A DNA stretch of 42,630 nt from Mesorhizobium sp. (GTDB lineage Bacteria; Pseudomonadota; Alphaproteobacteria; Rhizobiales; Rhizobiaceae), in the NCBI GenBank assembly GCA_004020545.1, contig SAQE01000055.1, forward strand, positions 1 to 42,630. The letters are read 5' to 3'. The position numbers and the translations under genes were made by a program. Below are positions 1-8,601 of the stretch, piece by piece. The number at the start of each line of letters is the position of its first letter. The stretch's first letter is position 1. Under the pieces are notes generated by a model, which saw nothing but the letters and a program-made list of their open reading frames with translations, searched no databases and had not been told where the DNA came from.

Positions 1-51
1 GCGCTTCTTCACGCTTGACCACAGCACGAAGCAAATGTGTGCGCACGCTAG

Positions 52-190
52 CCCCTTGTGGGAGAAGGTGGATCGGCGCGCAGCGCCGAGACGGATGAGG
101 GGTGTTCCAGCGGAGTGAAACGCTGGCATTCCCTGGAACACCCCTCATCCGTCGCCTTCGGCGACACCTTCTCCCCACAAGGGGAGAAGG
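52..190. repeat. Palindromic intergenic repeat, family A (copy 1)
   Basis: A long imperfect palindrome. The left half reads ccccttgtgggagaaggtg, then gacggatgaggggtgttcca; the right half is close to its reverse complement (tggaacacccctcatccgtc, then caccttctccccacaagggg). Related copies lie near 15725-15887 and 41774-41925, all carrying the ggatgagg / cctcatcc core between ctcccc / ggggag arms. It abuts the 3' end of the TetR gene. It probably folds as a large RNA hairpin and may act as a 3' end stabiliser or terminator; that role is inference. Confidence 0.75.
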
Positions 191-195
191 GGGCG

Positions 196-861
196 TTATC
201 CCCTCGCCCCGAACCGCAGCCCATCCATCAACAGCTTCACCAGCCGCCCCGACCGCTCGCGCCAATCGGGCGTGTTGGGAGCTGAATAGATTCCGCCGAG
301 CGCATGCATCACGTCGGAAGCGTCGACATCGGGGCGGATTTTTCCCGAAGCGGCGGCCGCCTCGACCAGGCTTCGCATGGCCCCCGAGACGCGGCCGGAC
401 GTGTCGGAGAACAGCGTCGAGTTGGTGGTGAGCAACAAGCGCAGGCTGGTCGCCAGACCGCGCTTGGTGGCGATGTAGTCGACGAAGCGCTGCATCCAGA
501 GCTCCAGCGCGACATCGGCCGGATGATCGCGGGCGAGTTCGTCGGCCGCCTGGCAGAGCCCCTCCACCTCGCGGCGATAGACCACCTCGACCAGATGCTC
601 GCGCGTCGGGAAATGGCGGTAGAGCGTGCCGATGCCGACCCCTGCCCGCTTCGCGATCTCTTCCAGCGAGGCATCGACGCCGTCGGCCGCGAACGCCTGC
701 GCCGCCATCTCGACGAGCTTGTCGCGGTTGCGCTGCGCGTCGGCGCGCAATGGCTTTGGCGCTGGGCTTTCAGGCCTTTCGGCGGTCTCTGGCGGGTGTT
801 CAGTCAGTTTTTTCTCCACTCTCGCAATATGGGGCTTGAACCCGGGCGGGTCAGCCCCCAC
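196..861 (-). CDS. TetR/AcrR family transcriptional regulator
   Basis: About 221 residues. The N-terminal helix-turn-helix covers residues ~45-92, with the typical series AFAADGVDASLEEIAKRAGV and then GIGTLYRHFPTREHLVEVVY. The C-terminal helical domain would bind a ligand and dimerise. The first in-frame start is GTG at 861; another GTG at 816 would remove 15 residues. Neither has a good Shine-Dalgarno, so the start is uncertain. A perfect 20-bp palindrome at 868-887 lies just upstream and fits autoregulation. The gene is divergent from the molybdenum hydroxylase operon that begins at 1283, so control of that operon is plausible. The ligand is unknown. The family call is secure; the target is inference. 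Confidence 0.9.
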   Translation of the reverse strand: MGADPPGFKPHIARVEKKLTEHPPETAERPESPAPKPLRADAQRNRDKLVEMAAQAFAADGVDASLEEIAKRAGVGIGTLYRHFPTREHLVEVVYRREVEGLCQAADELARDHPADVALELWMQRFVDYIATKRGLATSLRLLLTTNSTLFSDTSGRVSGAMRSLVEAAAASGKIRPDVDASDVMHALGGIYSAPNTPDWRERSGRLVKLLMDGLRFGARG

Positions 862-867
862 GTAGAC

Positions 868-887
868 AAACGGAGGCGCCTCCGTTT
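868..887. promoter_or_regulatory. Perfect 20-bp palindrome, likely TetR operator
   Basis: AAACGGAGGCGCCTCCGTTT is a perfect 20-bp palindrome seven bases upstream of the TetR GTG at 861 and in the TetR/hydroxylase divergent region. TetR dimers typically bind such palindromes of about 15-20 bp. An AT-rich stretch follows at 899-912. Binding by the neighbouring TetR protein is inference. Confidence 0.65.
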
Positions 888-1008
888 TAGTGGAGCAGCT
901 TTATCATATAATCAGAGGAAGCGGTATGTCACGTGTTGATGAGTCTAAAGGCGAAGCGCTTCCTCGCCTGACCAACGCTGGGGATTGGCGAAAGCAGGCG
1001 CGACGTCC

Positions 1009-1200
1009 GATCTCCCCCCTTGCGGGGGAGATGTCCGGCAGGACAGAGGGGGGTGCTGTCCCGCCGACCTCTCAATTCCTGATAGGCGCTTCCTCGGAAG
1101 AGATCTCCTTCGAGAAAAGCAATCCGCAAAAGCCTCGTTCCTTCACACCCCCCTCTGCCCTGCCGGGCATCTCCCCCGCAAGGGGGGAGATCAGGCTCTT
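1009..1200. repeat. Inverted intergenic repeat, family B
   Basis: Left arm: tctcccccttgcgggggaga then tgtccggcaggacagagggggg. Right arm: cccccctctgccctgccgggcatc then tcccccgcaaggggggaga. About 80 bp of unrelated sequence lies between. Shorter or degenerate relatives occur at about 5125-5150, 13062-13100, 18110-18250, 26703-26765, 30154-30175, 37548-37573, 38155-38350 and 38815-39030. The rest of 862-1282 holds the TetR palindrome and presumably the hydroxylase promoter; no gene was seen there. Confidence 0.75.
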
Positions 1201-1282
1201 CGCCGCCTTCGCTCCCTTGCCCCTCCTCTCTCAAGCCCCATTTCCATCCCCCTAGCGTCCAGCAATTGGAGCCCGACGCCTT

Positions 1283-1846
1283 ATGACAAGTCAGACCCAC
1301 ACAGGCCAGACCATCATCGATCCTCCCGAAGACGGCCATTTCAGGAACGGCTCGACCAACCAGCCCAGCCCCACCACCCTTTCCCTCCATCTCACCATCA
1401 ACGGTCGCGACCATGCGCTCGAGGTTGAGCCGCGCGTGACGCTGCTCGACGCGCTGCGCGAGCGGCTCGCGCTCACCGGCACCAAGAAAGGCTGCGACCA
1501 GGGCCAGTGCGGCGCCTGCACCGTCCATGTCGACGGCGAGCGCGTGCTGGCCTGCCTGACTTTGGCGGCGCAAGTCGAAGGCCGCTCGATCACCACCATC
1601 GAGGGGCTCGCCGACGAGGACGGCACGCTCAATGCCGTGCAGGCCGCCTTCCTCGAACAGGACGCCTTCCAGTGCGGCTATTGCACACCGGGACAGATCA
1701 TGTCGGCGGTGGCCTGCATCCGCGAGGGCCATGCCGGCTCCGACGAAGAGATCCGCGAATACATGGCCGGCAATCTTTGCCGCTGCGGCGCCTATCCGCA
1801 CATCGTCGCCGCCGTCCGCCAGGCAGCCAAGGAGCTTCGCTCATGA
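1283..1846 (+). CDS. Molybdenum hydroxylase, 2Fe-2S subunit (PaoA-like)
   Basis: Small electron-transfer subunit of a xanthine oxidase-family aldehyde oxidoreductase, 187 residues. It carries both expected clusters: a plant-type ferredoxin site with Cys71, Cys76, Cys79 and Cys91 (GCDQGQCGACT), and the C-terminal cluster with Cys131/Cys134 (CGYCTPGQ) and Cys166/Cys168 (NLCRCGAY). The last four bases overlap the FAD subunit (ATGA), so the three subunits are translationally coupled. Unlike E. coli PaoA, the ~35-residue N-terminal extension has no twin-arginine motif or hydrophobic stretch, so export is not supported and the complex may be cytoplasmic. The ATG at 1283 is the first in-frame start; a GGAG lies about 11 bases upstream. 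Substrate unknown, probably an aldehyde or aromatic aldehyde. Confidence 0.93.
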   Translation: MTSQTHTGQTIIDPPEDGHFRNGSTNQPSPTTLSLHLTINGRDHALEVEPRVTLLDALRERLALTGTKKGCDQGQCGACTVHVDGERVLACLTLAAQVEGRSITTIEGLADEDGTLNAVQAAFLEQDAFQCGYCTPGQIMSAVACIREGHAGSDEEIREYMAGNLCRCGAYPHIVAAVRQAAKELRS

Positions 1847-2826
1847 AAGACTTTTCCTATCTCCGCGCCGACAGCGTCGAGGCCGCGCGCAACGCAGCCG
1901 CCCTTCCCGGCGCTATGCTGCTTGCCGGCGGCACGACGCTGGTCGACCTCGCCAAATGCGGCGTTGCCGAACCCTCGACCGTCATCGACATCAGCCACAT
2001 CGAGGGACTGAACGCCATCGATGTGACCGCCGACCGCGCCGTCATCGGTGCGCTGGCCAAGATGAGCCAAGTCGCCGACCATGCGGCCGTGAAGAGCCAC
2101 TTCCCGGCCGTCTCGGAAGCGCTCTGGCAGGCGGCCTCGGCGCAGTTGCGCAACATGGCGACCATCGGCGGCAACCTGATGCAGCGCACGCGCTGCCCTT
2201 ACTTTCGCGATCCGCAAAACTTCCCGGCCTGCAACAAGCGTTCGCCGGGCAGCGGCTGCTCGGCGATCGGCGGCGTGACGCGTGGCCATGCGGTGCTGGG
2301 CACCAGCGAAGCCTGCATCGCCACCTATCCGGGCGACCTCGCCATTGCGCTCGTCGCCTTCGACGCCGAGGTCGATCTCGGCGAGCGGAAGCTGAAGGTC
2401 GAGGACTTCTTCCTCGCCCCCGGCGCGACAGCGGAGCAGGAGCACGACATCCGCCCCGGTGAGGTGATCACGGCGATCGAAATCCCCGGTTCGGCCGCAA
2501 CCAGACGCTCGACCTATCTGAAAATCCGCGACCGCCAGTCCTATGAATTCGCGGCGGCGAGCGCGGCGGTCGGGCTGGAGCTTGAAAGCGACGGGCGCAC
2601 CATCCGCGACATCCGCGTCGCGCTCGGCGGCGTCGCGACGAAACCGTGGCGGGCGCGGGCCGTCGAAGAGGCGTTGAAGGGCAAGTCGCTCGAAGAAGAC
2701 ATCGTTCGCAAGGCGAGCGAGCTCGCCATGGAGGGCGCCGTCGACCATGGCGCCAACCACTACAAGATCGCATTGGCGCCGCGCGTTGTCGCGCGCGCCG
2801 TCCTCGAATTGGGAGAGACGGCATGA
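1843..2826 (+). CDS. Molybdenum hydroxylase, FAD subunit with extra Cys cluster (PaoB-like)
   Basis: Medium subunit of the three-part molybdenum hydroxylase, 327 residues; FAD passes electrons from the 2Fe-2S subunit. Flavin-binding segments are LLAGGTTLVDLAK (residues 27-38) and TIGGNLMQRTRCP (107-119). A Cys-rich insertion with Cys118, Cys130, Cys139 and Cys158 matches the segment that holds an additional [4Fe-4S] cluster in E. coli PaoB, which separates this group from plain xanthine dehydrogenase FAD subunits. The ATG overlaps the stop of the upstream subunit, and its own stop overlaps the next ATG in the same way. The C-terminal CO-dehydrogenase-flavoprotein domain is present and the length is normal. 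Confidence 0.93.
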   Translation: MKDFSYLRADSVEAARNAAALPGAMLLAGGTTLVDLAKCGVAEPSTVIDISHIEGLNAIDVTADRAVIGALAKMSQVADHAAVKSHFPAVSEALWQAASAQLRNMATIGGNLMQRTRCPYFRDPQNFPACNKRSPGSGCSAIGGVTRGHAVLGTSEACIATYPGDLAIALVAFDAEVDLGERKLKVEDFFLAPGATAEQEHDIRPGEVITAIEIPGSAATRRSTYLKIRDRQSYEFAAASAAVGLELESDGRTIRDIRVALGGVATKPWRARAVEEALKGKSLEEDIVRKASELAMEGAVDHGANHYKIALAPRVVARAVLELGETA

Positions 2827-5111
2827 CCGTTCATGACATGAAACACGCAGCCTCGGACAGCGCCCGCCTCGAAGCGGTCGGCGGGCGCCTGTCACGCGTC
2901 GACGGCCCGGCCAAGATCACAGGAGCGGCGAAGTACGCCTTTGAACAGCAATTGGAAGGGCTGGCGCATGCGGTGCTGGTCGGCGCGACGATTGCCGCCG
3001 GCAAGGTCACGGCGATCGACACCCGCGCGGCGGAAACCGCGCCGGGCGTGCTCGCCGTGCTGACGCCCGGCAGCATCATGGAGCTTAAGGGCGCGTCGGA
3101 CTGGTTTGGCAGACCGCCGGCCGAAGAAACTTATTGCCCTTTGGTCCGCGAGGTCACCTTTTCCGGCCAGCATGTCGCGGCTGTCGTAGCCGAGACCTTC
3201 GAGCAGGCGGTGGCGGCGGCCGCACTCGTCAAGGTCTGGTATGACGAGACGCCGGCCATCGTCGACTTGAGCGACGGCAGCGACGGCATCCCGATCGACG
3301 CCATGACCAAGGAATGGGGCGACGCTCAAGCTGCCTTTGCTGCCGCGCCGGTGCGTGTCTGCGCGGCCTACAACACGCCGCGCGAATTCCAGGCGGCGAT
3401 GGAGCCGCATGGGCTGATCGCGCGCTGGGAAGGCGACGCGCTCACCATCTGGGAGCCGAGCCAGTGGCTCGACGGCATGGCGCGCACCTATGCCGAGTGG
3501 TTCGGCGTGCCGTTCGAGAATGTGCGGCTGGTCTCGCCCTATATCGGCGGCGGCTTCGGCTCGAAGGCGCTGGCGCTCGCGCACAGCGCGGTGGCGGCGG
3601 CCGCGGCCAAGATGCTCGGGCGGCCGGTGAAGCTGGTGCTCAACCGCCCGCAGAATTTCACCTCCTATGGCGGCCGCGCCGCGACCCGCCAGACGGTGGC
3701 GATCGGCGCCGACCGCGAAGGCCGCATCCAGTCGATCGTGCATCGCGGCGTCAACGAGACGGCGGTCGACGGCATGTGGGTCGAGCCGCTCGGCTCCGTC
3801 ACCTCGATCATGTACGCCACGCCCAACTTCTCCTCGAAGCAGAATGTGGTGCGGGTGAACACGGTGGTGCCGGGGGCCAAACGCGCGCCGGGCGAGAACC
3901 CGAGCGCCTTCGGCATCGAATGCGCCATCGACGAGCTCGCCTACGAGCTTGGCATCGATCCGCTGGAGATGCGGCTGATCAACTATGCCGAACAGGATCC
4001 GGAAGCGAAGAAGGCATGGTCGACACGCCAGTTGCGCGAAGCCTTTGCCGCCGGCGCAGAAGCCTTCGGCTGGGCGAAGCGTTCGCCCGCGCCGCGCTCG
4101 ATGCGCGACGGCCACCAGCTCATCGGCTGGGGTGTCGCGGCCGGCACCTATCCGGTGCGGCGCGCCTATGGCGAGGCGATGGTGAAGCTCTTGGCTGACG
4201 GCTCGGCCGAGGTCGAAAGCTCCTCAATCGACATGGGCCAAGGCACCTACACGATCCTGGCGCAGACCGCCGCCGAGACGCTCGGCGTGCCGGTGAAGCA
4301 GGTATCGGTGAAGCTCGGCGACTCGCGTCTTGCGCGGGCCGGCGTCACCGGCGGCTCGCGACTTGCCGGGGTCATGACCGGCGCCGTCTACAAGGCGGCG
4401 GGCCAGGCGCTGGACGAGCTGATCGGGCTGGCGCTCTCCGATCCGCGCTCGCCCTTCCATGGGCTGCAGGCGAACACGCTGGTCGTGAAGGACGGCCGCA
4501 TCGCCTCGCCGCGCGGCGACGGGCCGGAGATTTCGATTCCTGAGCTGATGGGCACGCTCGGCCGCGAAAAGATCGAGGCCAAGGGCGACACGGTTCCGGC
4601 CAGCTTCACGCCGCAGCAGCGCTACAACAACTACACCACCATCGCCACGGCGATCCCGCACACCGAGGGCGACTATTCGCGCCATTCCTGGTGCGCGCAT
4701 TTCGTCGAGGTCCGGGTCGACGAGGATTTCGGCACGGTGCGCGTCTCGCGCGTGGTGTCGGCGCTGGATTCCGGCCGGCTCTACAACCCGAAGCTGGCGG
4801 AAAGCCAGTGGAAGGGCGGCATCATCATGGGCATCGGCCAGGCGCTCTTGGAAGAAGGCATCGTCGACCGGAGACACGGCCGCATCGTCAACGGCAACCT
4901 CGCCGACTACATGCTGCCGACCAACGCCGACATCCCCGATATCCAGACGATCTCGGTCGGCATCCCCGATCCGCATTCCTCCGCCCTCGGCGGCAAGGGC
5001 GTGGGCGAGCTCGGCATCGTCGGCGTCGCGCCCGCGATAGCCAACGCGGTGTTCCATGCGACGGGGAAGCGGGTGCGCGATCTGCCGATCACGCTGGAGA
5101 AGCTGATTTAA
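2823..5111 (+). CDS. Molybdenum hydroxylase, molybdopterin catalytic subunit (PaoC-like)
   Basis: Large subunit of a xanthine oxidase-family enzyme, 762 residues, binding molybdopterin cytosine dinucleotide and oxidising the substrate. Family features are SPYIGGGFGSK, the MGQGTYTILAQTAAETLG segment, and GGKGVGELG near the C terminus with the catalytic Glu at residue 729. Start fixed by the ATGA overlap with the FAD subunit. No XdhC/PaoD-type insertion chaperone follows: the operon ends at a terminator at 5171-5194, so maturation must rely on a factor encoded elsewhere. Likely an aldehyde dehydrogenase/oxidase; the exact substrate cannot be read from sequence. Confidence 0.93.
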   Translation: MTVHDMKHAASDSARLEAVGGRLSRVDGPAKITGAAKYAFEQQLEGLAHAVLVGATIAAGKVTAIDTRAAETAPGVLAVLTPGSIMELKGASDWFGRPPAEETYCPLVREVTFSGQHVAAVVAETFEQAVAAAALVKVWYDETPAIVDLSDGSDGIPIDAMTKEWGDAQAAFAAAPVRVCAAYNTPREFQAAMEPHGLIARWEGDALTIWEPSQWLDGMARTYAEWFGVPFENVRLVSPYIGGGFGSKALALAHSAVAAAAAKMLGRPVKLVLNRPQNFTSYGGRAATRQTVAIGADREGRIQSIVHRGVNETAVDGMWVEPLGSVTSIMYATPNFSSKQNVVRVNTVVPGAKRAPGENPSAFGIECAIDELAYELGIDPLEMRLINYAEQDPEAKKAWSTRQLREAFAAGAEAFGWAKRSPAPRSMRDGHQLIGWGVAAGTYPVRRAYGEAMVKLLADGSAEVESSSIDMGQGTYTILAQTAAETLGVPVKQVSVKLGDSRLARAGVTGGSRLAGVMTGAVYKAAGQALDELIGLALSDPRSPFHGLQANTLVVKDGRIASPRGDGPEISIPELMGTLGREKIEAKGDTVPASFTPQQRYNNYTTIATAIPHTEGDYSRHSWCAHFVEVRVDEDFGTVRVSRVVSALDSGRLYNPKLAESQWKGGIIMGIGQALLEEGIVDRRHGRIVNGNLADYMLPTNADIPDIQTISVGIPDPHSSALGGKGVGELGIVGVAPAIANAVFHATGKRVRDLPITLEKLI

Positions 5112-5124
5112 CGCCAGCTTTATC

Positions 5125-5150
5125 TCCCCCCTTGTGGGGGAGATGGTGCG
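5125..5150. repeat. Family B repeat fragment
   Basis: tctccccccttgtggggga is a short self-complementary fragment of the family B repeat, just downstream of the hydroxylase operon. Confidence 0.5.
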
Positions 5151-5170
5151 CTCGCCTGCTTTTCGCCCGC

Positions 5171-5194
5171 AAAACCCCGGCGTGCCGGGGTTTT
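5171..5194. terminator. Bidirectional intrinsic terminator
   Basis: AAAACCCCGG, a four-base CGTG loop, then CCGGGGTTTT: a perfect 10-bp stem ending in T runs on both strands. It sits between the convergent hydroxylase operon (stop at 5111) and the outer-membrane protein gene (stop at 5209). Confidence 0.85.
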
Positions 5195-5208
5195 GTCCGT
5201 CTGGCAGA

Positions 5209-5904
5209 TCAGAACTTGTAGCTAAGGCCGGCCCGGACATCATGTGTCTTGAGATCGACGTTCGCGACCGTGCCAGGGCCAAAAAGCGGTATCGAGATAT
5301 CCTTTCTGCCGAAGTCGGAGTAGCGATATTCGACGCGAGCGATCCACCTGTCGGTAAAGGCGTGCTCAACGCCAGCCCCAACCGTCCAGCCAAGATGGGT
5401 TTCGTCGTGGATTGGTATTGAACCGCCGGGGCCGGTGGTGATCACGCTAACTTCATACTTGGCGGCGGCCACGCCTGCTGTGATGTAAGGCAAGGTCCGA
5501 TCGAAAGCATAGCCAGCCCGCAGCCGCGCCGAACCCGACCACTTGAGTTCGCTCTTGAGCAGCGCGCCGGCACCGGTGAAGGTGCCCAACCCGTCTGCAT
5601 TGCTGTACGCAAGGTCAGCCTCGGCACCGAGCACGAAGCGGTTCGCCAATTCCTGGTTGACGCCGATATGGACGCCGCCAATGAAACCGCTCGGATCGAG
5701 AGGAACGTTAACGTCGGTGCCCCCAACGCCAGCGTCGGCGATGAAAAAATTGGACTTTCCGGCTGCGTAGCCGAAGTGAACACCGGCATAGAGGCCGGAC
5801 CAATCGTAGGCGGCGGCAACAGGCAGAGTCTCGCCGATGTCCGCCGCGCATACCACGCCGGCAGGCGCGAGAATGAAGGCTGTCGCTAGAAGAATCGTTT
5901 TCAT
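5209..5904 (-). CDS. Omp25/31-like outer membrane beta-barrel protein
   Basis: 231 residues. A signal peptide (MKTILLATAFILAPAGVVCA) precedes an N-terminal WSGLYAGVHFGYA motif typical of rhizobial/Brucella Omp25/Omp31 proteins. Alternating beta-strand sequence follows, including RLRAGYAFDRTLPYITAGVA and VEYRYSDFGR, and the C terminus is the aromatic YKF recognised by the Bam machinery. The ATG at 5904 was chosen because the signal peptide starts there; longer frames to 6027 lack one. It is convergent with the hydroxylase operon and shares its terminator. An 11-bp direct repeat (tgtctgctgcc at 5909 and 5994) lies upstream. Probably structural or a small porin. Confidence 0.9.
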   Translation of the reverse strand: MKTILLATAFILAPAGVVCAADIGETLPVAAAYDWSGLYAGVHFGYAAGKSNFFIADAGVGGTDVNVPLDPSGFIGGVHIGVNQELANRFVLGAEADLAYSNADGLGTFTGAGALLKSELKWSGSARLRAGYAFDRTLPYITAGVAAAKYEVSVITTGPGGSIPIHDETHLGWTVGAGVEHAFTDRWIARVEYRYSDFGRKDISIPLFGPGTVANVDLKTHDVRAGLSYKF

Positions 5905-6106
5905 TGTATGTCTGCTGCCCCAAAAATGTTGCGTCCTCCGCCCGCGTAATGCTTCGCGGAGATTCGGCTGTTGCCGACGCCCGGGTGTTGCATTGTCTGC
6001 TGCCTTGCGTCTTGGGCTGAACCGCACTGGAATTGTCGTGGGATGCGCCGCAGCACTTTACCGATCGATGTGGCCTTTCAGCCTCAGCCGATCGGCGCGC
6101 CATGAC

Positions 6107-7249
6107 TCAAGAAGCTGCGAGCGGTGTGCCTATGTCCGAGACGAGCTTGACGAGATCGGCCTGGCGCTTCGTGTGGGTTTTGGCGAAGATACGGTTGAGG
6201 TGGGTCTTCAAGGTGTTTTCACCGATACCGAGCGACAATGCGCTCTTGGACGCCGACACTCCGCTGCCGATCTGCAACAGAACCCGCGCCTCCGCGGGGG
6301 TAAGGTCGAACAGCGCGGTGAGAACGGCTTCCGGGAGTGGAGACGAGGCCGTCGTGGTCGACACGAAGACGGCCGCGCATGCGGGCCGGAAAGCCGCGCG
6401 AGCGGTTCCTTCGCTCAGCGGCAGCACGTAGGCGACAGCGGGCGGCTGACCCGGGGCCGAAATGGGCAGGCCTATGCCGCGGGAACCAAGCGCGGCATCC
6501 TCGCTCGCGGCGCCGGCGATCGCTTCCAGCAGGGCGCGGGCCGCAACCGGGTTCTGCGCCTGGAGCTGGCCGTTCCTCGAAAGAATGGGACCTTGCACGG
6601 AAAACATCTGCTCGGCAGCGCCATTCGCATGGAGGATCGCGCCGTTGGCGCCGGTAAGAACAACAGGCACAGCGAGATGGTCGAGCGCCTGGCGATAGAG
6701 ATTGGTGGTTACGCGAGCCTGATCGAGCAGATCTCCAATCAGGGAAGAACGGCGCAGATGCGGCGAAAGCAATGCCAGGAAACGCTGATCTTCGGCCGAT
6801 ATGATCGCCCGGCTGGCCCGCGTGGTGCAACCCATGAGCCCGATCCGATCCGATGTATGGACGAATTTGGTGATGCAGGCTTCGCGCAATCCCTGCGGTT
6901 TGGCCCAGTTCTGAAAAAATGGCGTCTGCTGGAGCTCGCCTTCGCTCATATGCGACAGCGTCGCGACGGGCGTGTCGATGTCGCCGACGACCGCAGCCTT
7001 CAGTCCGGGAATTGTATCGAAATCGTAATCCTCCTGCAGCACGCGCATTTGCAGAGGATCCCAAGGCGATTGGGCCGCGAACCGGCCATGATTGTCGGCG
7101 GTGCTGGCAAGCGCGATGGTGGTATAGGCCGCGTCGATGGCCTTTGTGATCCGGGTCATTACCCCGGCCCAGCCTTCCGGGTTCAAAACGCAATCATAAA
7201 TGTCGCCGATAATCGAACCAAGGACTTCGCTGTTCAGCCTTGCCACCAT
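6107..7249 (-). CDS. LuxR-type helix-turn-helix regulator with large N-terminal sensor region
   Basis: About 380 residues from the ATG at 7249, chosen because AGGAG lies about 10 bases upstream; longer starts at 7303 or 7321 lack this. The C-terminal ~65 residues form a LuxR/NarL helix-turn-helix (LTPAEARVLLQIGSGVS, then ENTLKTHLNRIFAKTHTKRQ). The N-terminal ~300 residues have no phosphoacceptor-receiver look; a PAS-like segment (AVPVVLTGANGAILHANGAA) sits in the middle. It is divergent from the AraC gene at 7452, and both lie beside the autotransporter, which suggests joint control of the adhesin. Signal unknown. Confidence 0.88.
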   Translation of the reverse strand: MVARLNSEVLGSIIGDIYDCVLNPEGWAGVMTRITKAIDAAYTTIALASTADNHGRFAAQSPWDPLQMRVLQEDYDFDTIPGLKAAVVGDIDTPVATLSHMSEGELQQTPFFQNWAKPQGLREACITKFVHTSDRIGLMGCTTRASRAIISAEDQRFLALLSPHLRRSSLIGDLLDQARVTTNLYRQALDHLAVPVVLTGANGAILHANGAAEQMFSVQGPILSRNGQLQAQNPVAARALLEAIAGAASEDAALGSRGIGLPISAPGQPPAVAYVLPLSEGTARAAFRPACAAVFVSTTTASSPLPEAVLTALFDLTPAEARVLLQIGSGVSASKSALSLGIGENTLKTHLNRIFAKTHTKRQADLVKLVSDIGTPLAAS

Positions 7250-7451
7250 GCTTCCTATCTCCTGTACGCCCCGATCCCGTTTCGGAGGATTTCGCGGCGT
7301 CATACTTTTGGGTGACGCCACGCATGGTTGAGCTCGATTAAGAATTTCGATCAGTTGAACGCCAAGAAGTTAATGTCGCTGTTTATTCTTGGAGTGGAAA
7401 GCATCGCGCTCTATATATTAGAAATCGCGAATATATGTCGGGGGTAAGCCA
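7250..7451. promoter_or_regulatory. AT-rich divergent promoter region with 7-bp inverted repeat
   Basis: The 200 bases between the LuxR and AraC genes are clearly more AT-rich than their surroundings. An inverted repeat, ATATATT (7413-7419) and AATATAT (7430-7436), lies 15 bases before the AraC start. It is a reasonable operator or promoter element for this pair; no -35/-10 boxes are assigned. Confidence 0.4.
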
Positions 7452-8414
7452 TTGTCGCGAAAGACGGTGTTTTCATCGGCTCAGTTGCCGTCGCATCTCA
7501 ACGACCGCGAGCGATTCTCCCTCTGGCAGGACATCCATGTCGCGGAAATATGGTCGGTCGAATACGACATAGCGGAAAACCTGCCTTTCGAGGCGACGAT
7601 CGAAGCCACGGCCGTGGGAGAATTGGTTCTCGGCCAGATGTCGGGAACAATCAAGCATGCGACGAGGAAGGCGAGTAACATCGCTGATGACGACAACGAC
7701 GGCTATCTCTTGCTGATCAACAAGGCCGACACCGTGCTGAGCGGGGCACAAGCCGGCCGCGAATATGGTGTCGGTCAGGGAGAAGCCGTCCTGGTCACGG
7801 CATCGGAAGCGCTGAAAATGAGCGGCGCCGACCGGAATGTGTGGACGAACGTGGTGGTCCCACGTGCGATCCTCACCCAAGCCTTCCCGCAGATCGATGA
7901 CAGGCTGGCATTGAAAATCGGCGCCGAAAACGAAGCTCTCGATCTTCTCAAACGGTATTGCCAGTTGCTTGAAACCGGCCGCCCCCTCACCTCGCCCGAT
8001 CTCATGACGCACGCGACGGAAACGATCGTCGATCTGATCGGCCTGGTGACGGGCGCGAAAGGTCAGGCTGCCGAATTGGCCGGCCTGCGAGGCCTGCGAG
8101 CGGCCAGGTTGCAGGCGGTTCTGGCGAAGATCGCGGACAATTTCGCCGACCCCGGCATCTCCGCGCAAGGTGTCGCGAAAGAACTCGGCCTGTCGCCGCG
8201 CTATGTCCATGATCTGCTTCAGGGGACGGGTATCAGCTTCTCCGAGCGCGTTCTCGAACTGCGCCTGCAGAGAGCAAACAAGATGCTCTCTCACAGGCAC
8301 AACGACGACATGCGGGTCAGCGAGATTGCCATGATAAGCGGGTTCAGCGACGTGTCGTATTTCAATCGCTGCTTCCGTCGCCGCTTTGGCCATACGCCGA
8401 CGAGCGCCAGATAG
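7452..8414 (+). CDS. AraC family transcriptional regulator
   Basis: 320 residues. The C-terminal ~95 residues hold two helix-turn-helices (GISAQGVAKELGLSPRYVHDLL and VSEIAMISGFSDVSYFNRCF) with the closing RRRFGHTP typical of AraC/XylS proteins. The N-terminal ~210 residues match the 'AraC-binding-like' type (DRERFSLWQDIHVAEIW..., with a VPRAIL segment). The start is a TTG at 7452 behind a GGGGG-containing stretch; a GTG at 7467 is an alternative. It lies directly upstream of the autotransporter in the same direction with a 234-bp gap, so it may activate that gene. Confidence 0.9.
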   Translation: MSRKTVFSSAQLPSHLNDRERFSLWQDIHVAEIWSVEYDIAENLPFEATIEATAVGELVLGQMSGTIKHATRKASNIADDDNDGYLLLINKADTVLSGAQAGREYGVGQGEAVLVTASEALKMSGADRNVWTNVVVPRAILTQAFPQIDDRLALKIGAENEALDLLKRYCQLLETGRPLTSPDLMTHATETIVDLIGLVTGAKGQAAELAGLRGLRAARLQAVLAKIADNFADPGISAQGVAKELGLSPRYVHDLLQGTGISFSERVLELRLQRANKMLSHRHNDDMRVSEIAMISGFSDVSYFNRCFRRRFGHTPTSAR

Positions 8415-8601
8415 ATCCTGGCGCCTCCGGCAACCGGCCAGGCGCCGCTACGATTTGATTCCTTCTCCGGCAGAAGCCGATACGCCGCAGCGCCTTCCGG
8501 TGATCGATGACGCCAAACTGCCACAGCGCGCAGAAAAGGCACGACACCTCACTCCAGTCCAATTCCAGTGCGGCCCTGCCCAAGACAACAGCGGGCTTCG
8601 A

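Noticed and set aside
2892-4115. Long open frame on the minus strand opposite the molybdopterin subunit (similar ones at 1792-2895, 4224-5393, 14801-15865, 9303-10586)
   Set aside because: GC-rich codon bias leaves the antisense frame open; the sequences are Arg/His/Ala-rich with no domain, and the plus-strand genes are certain.
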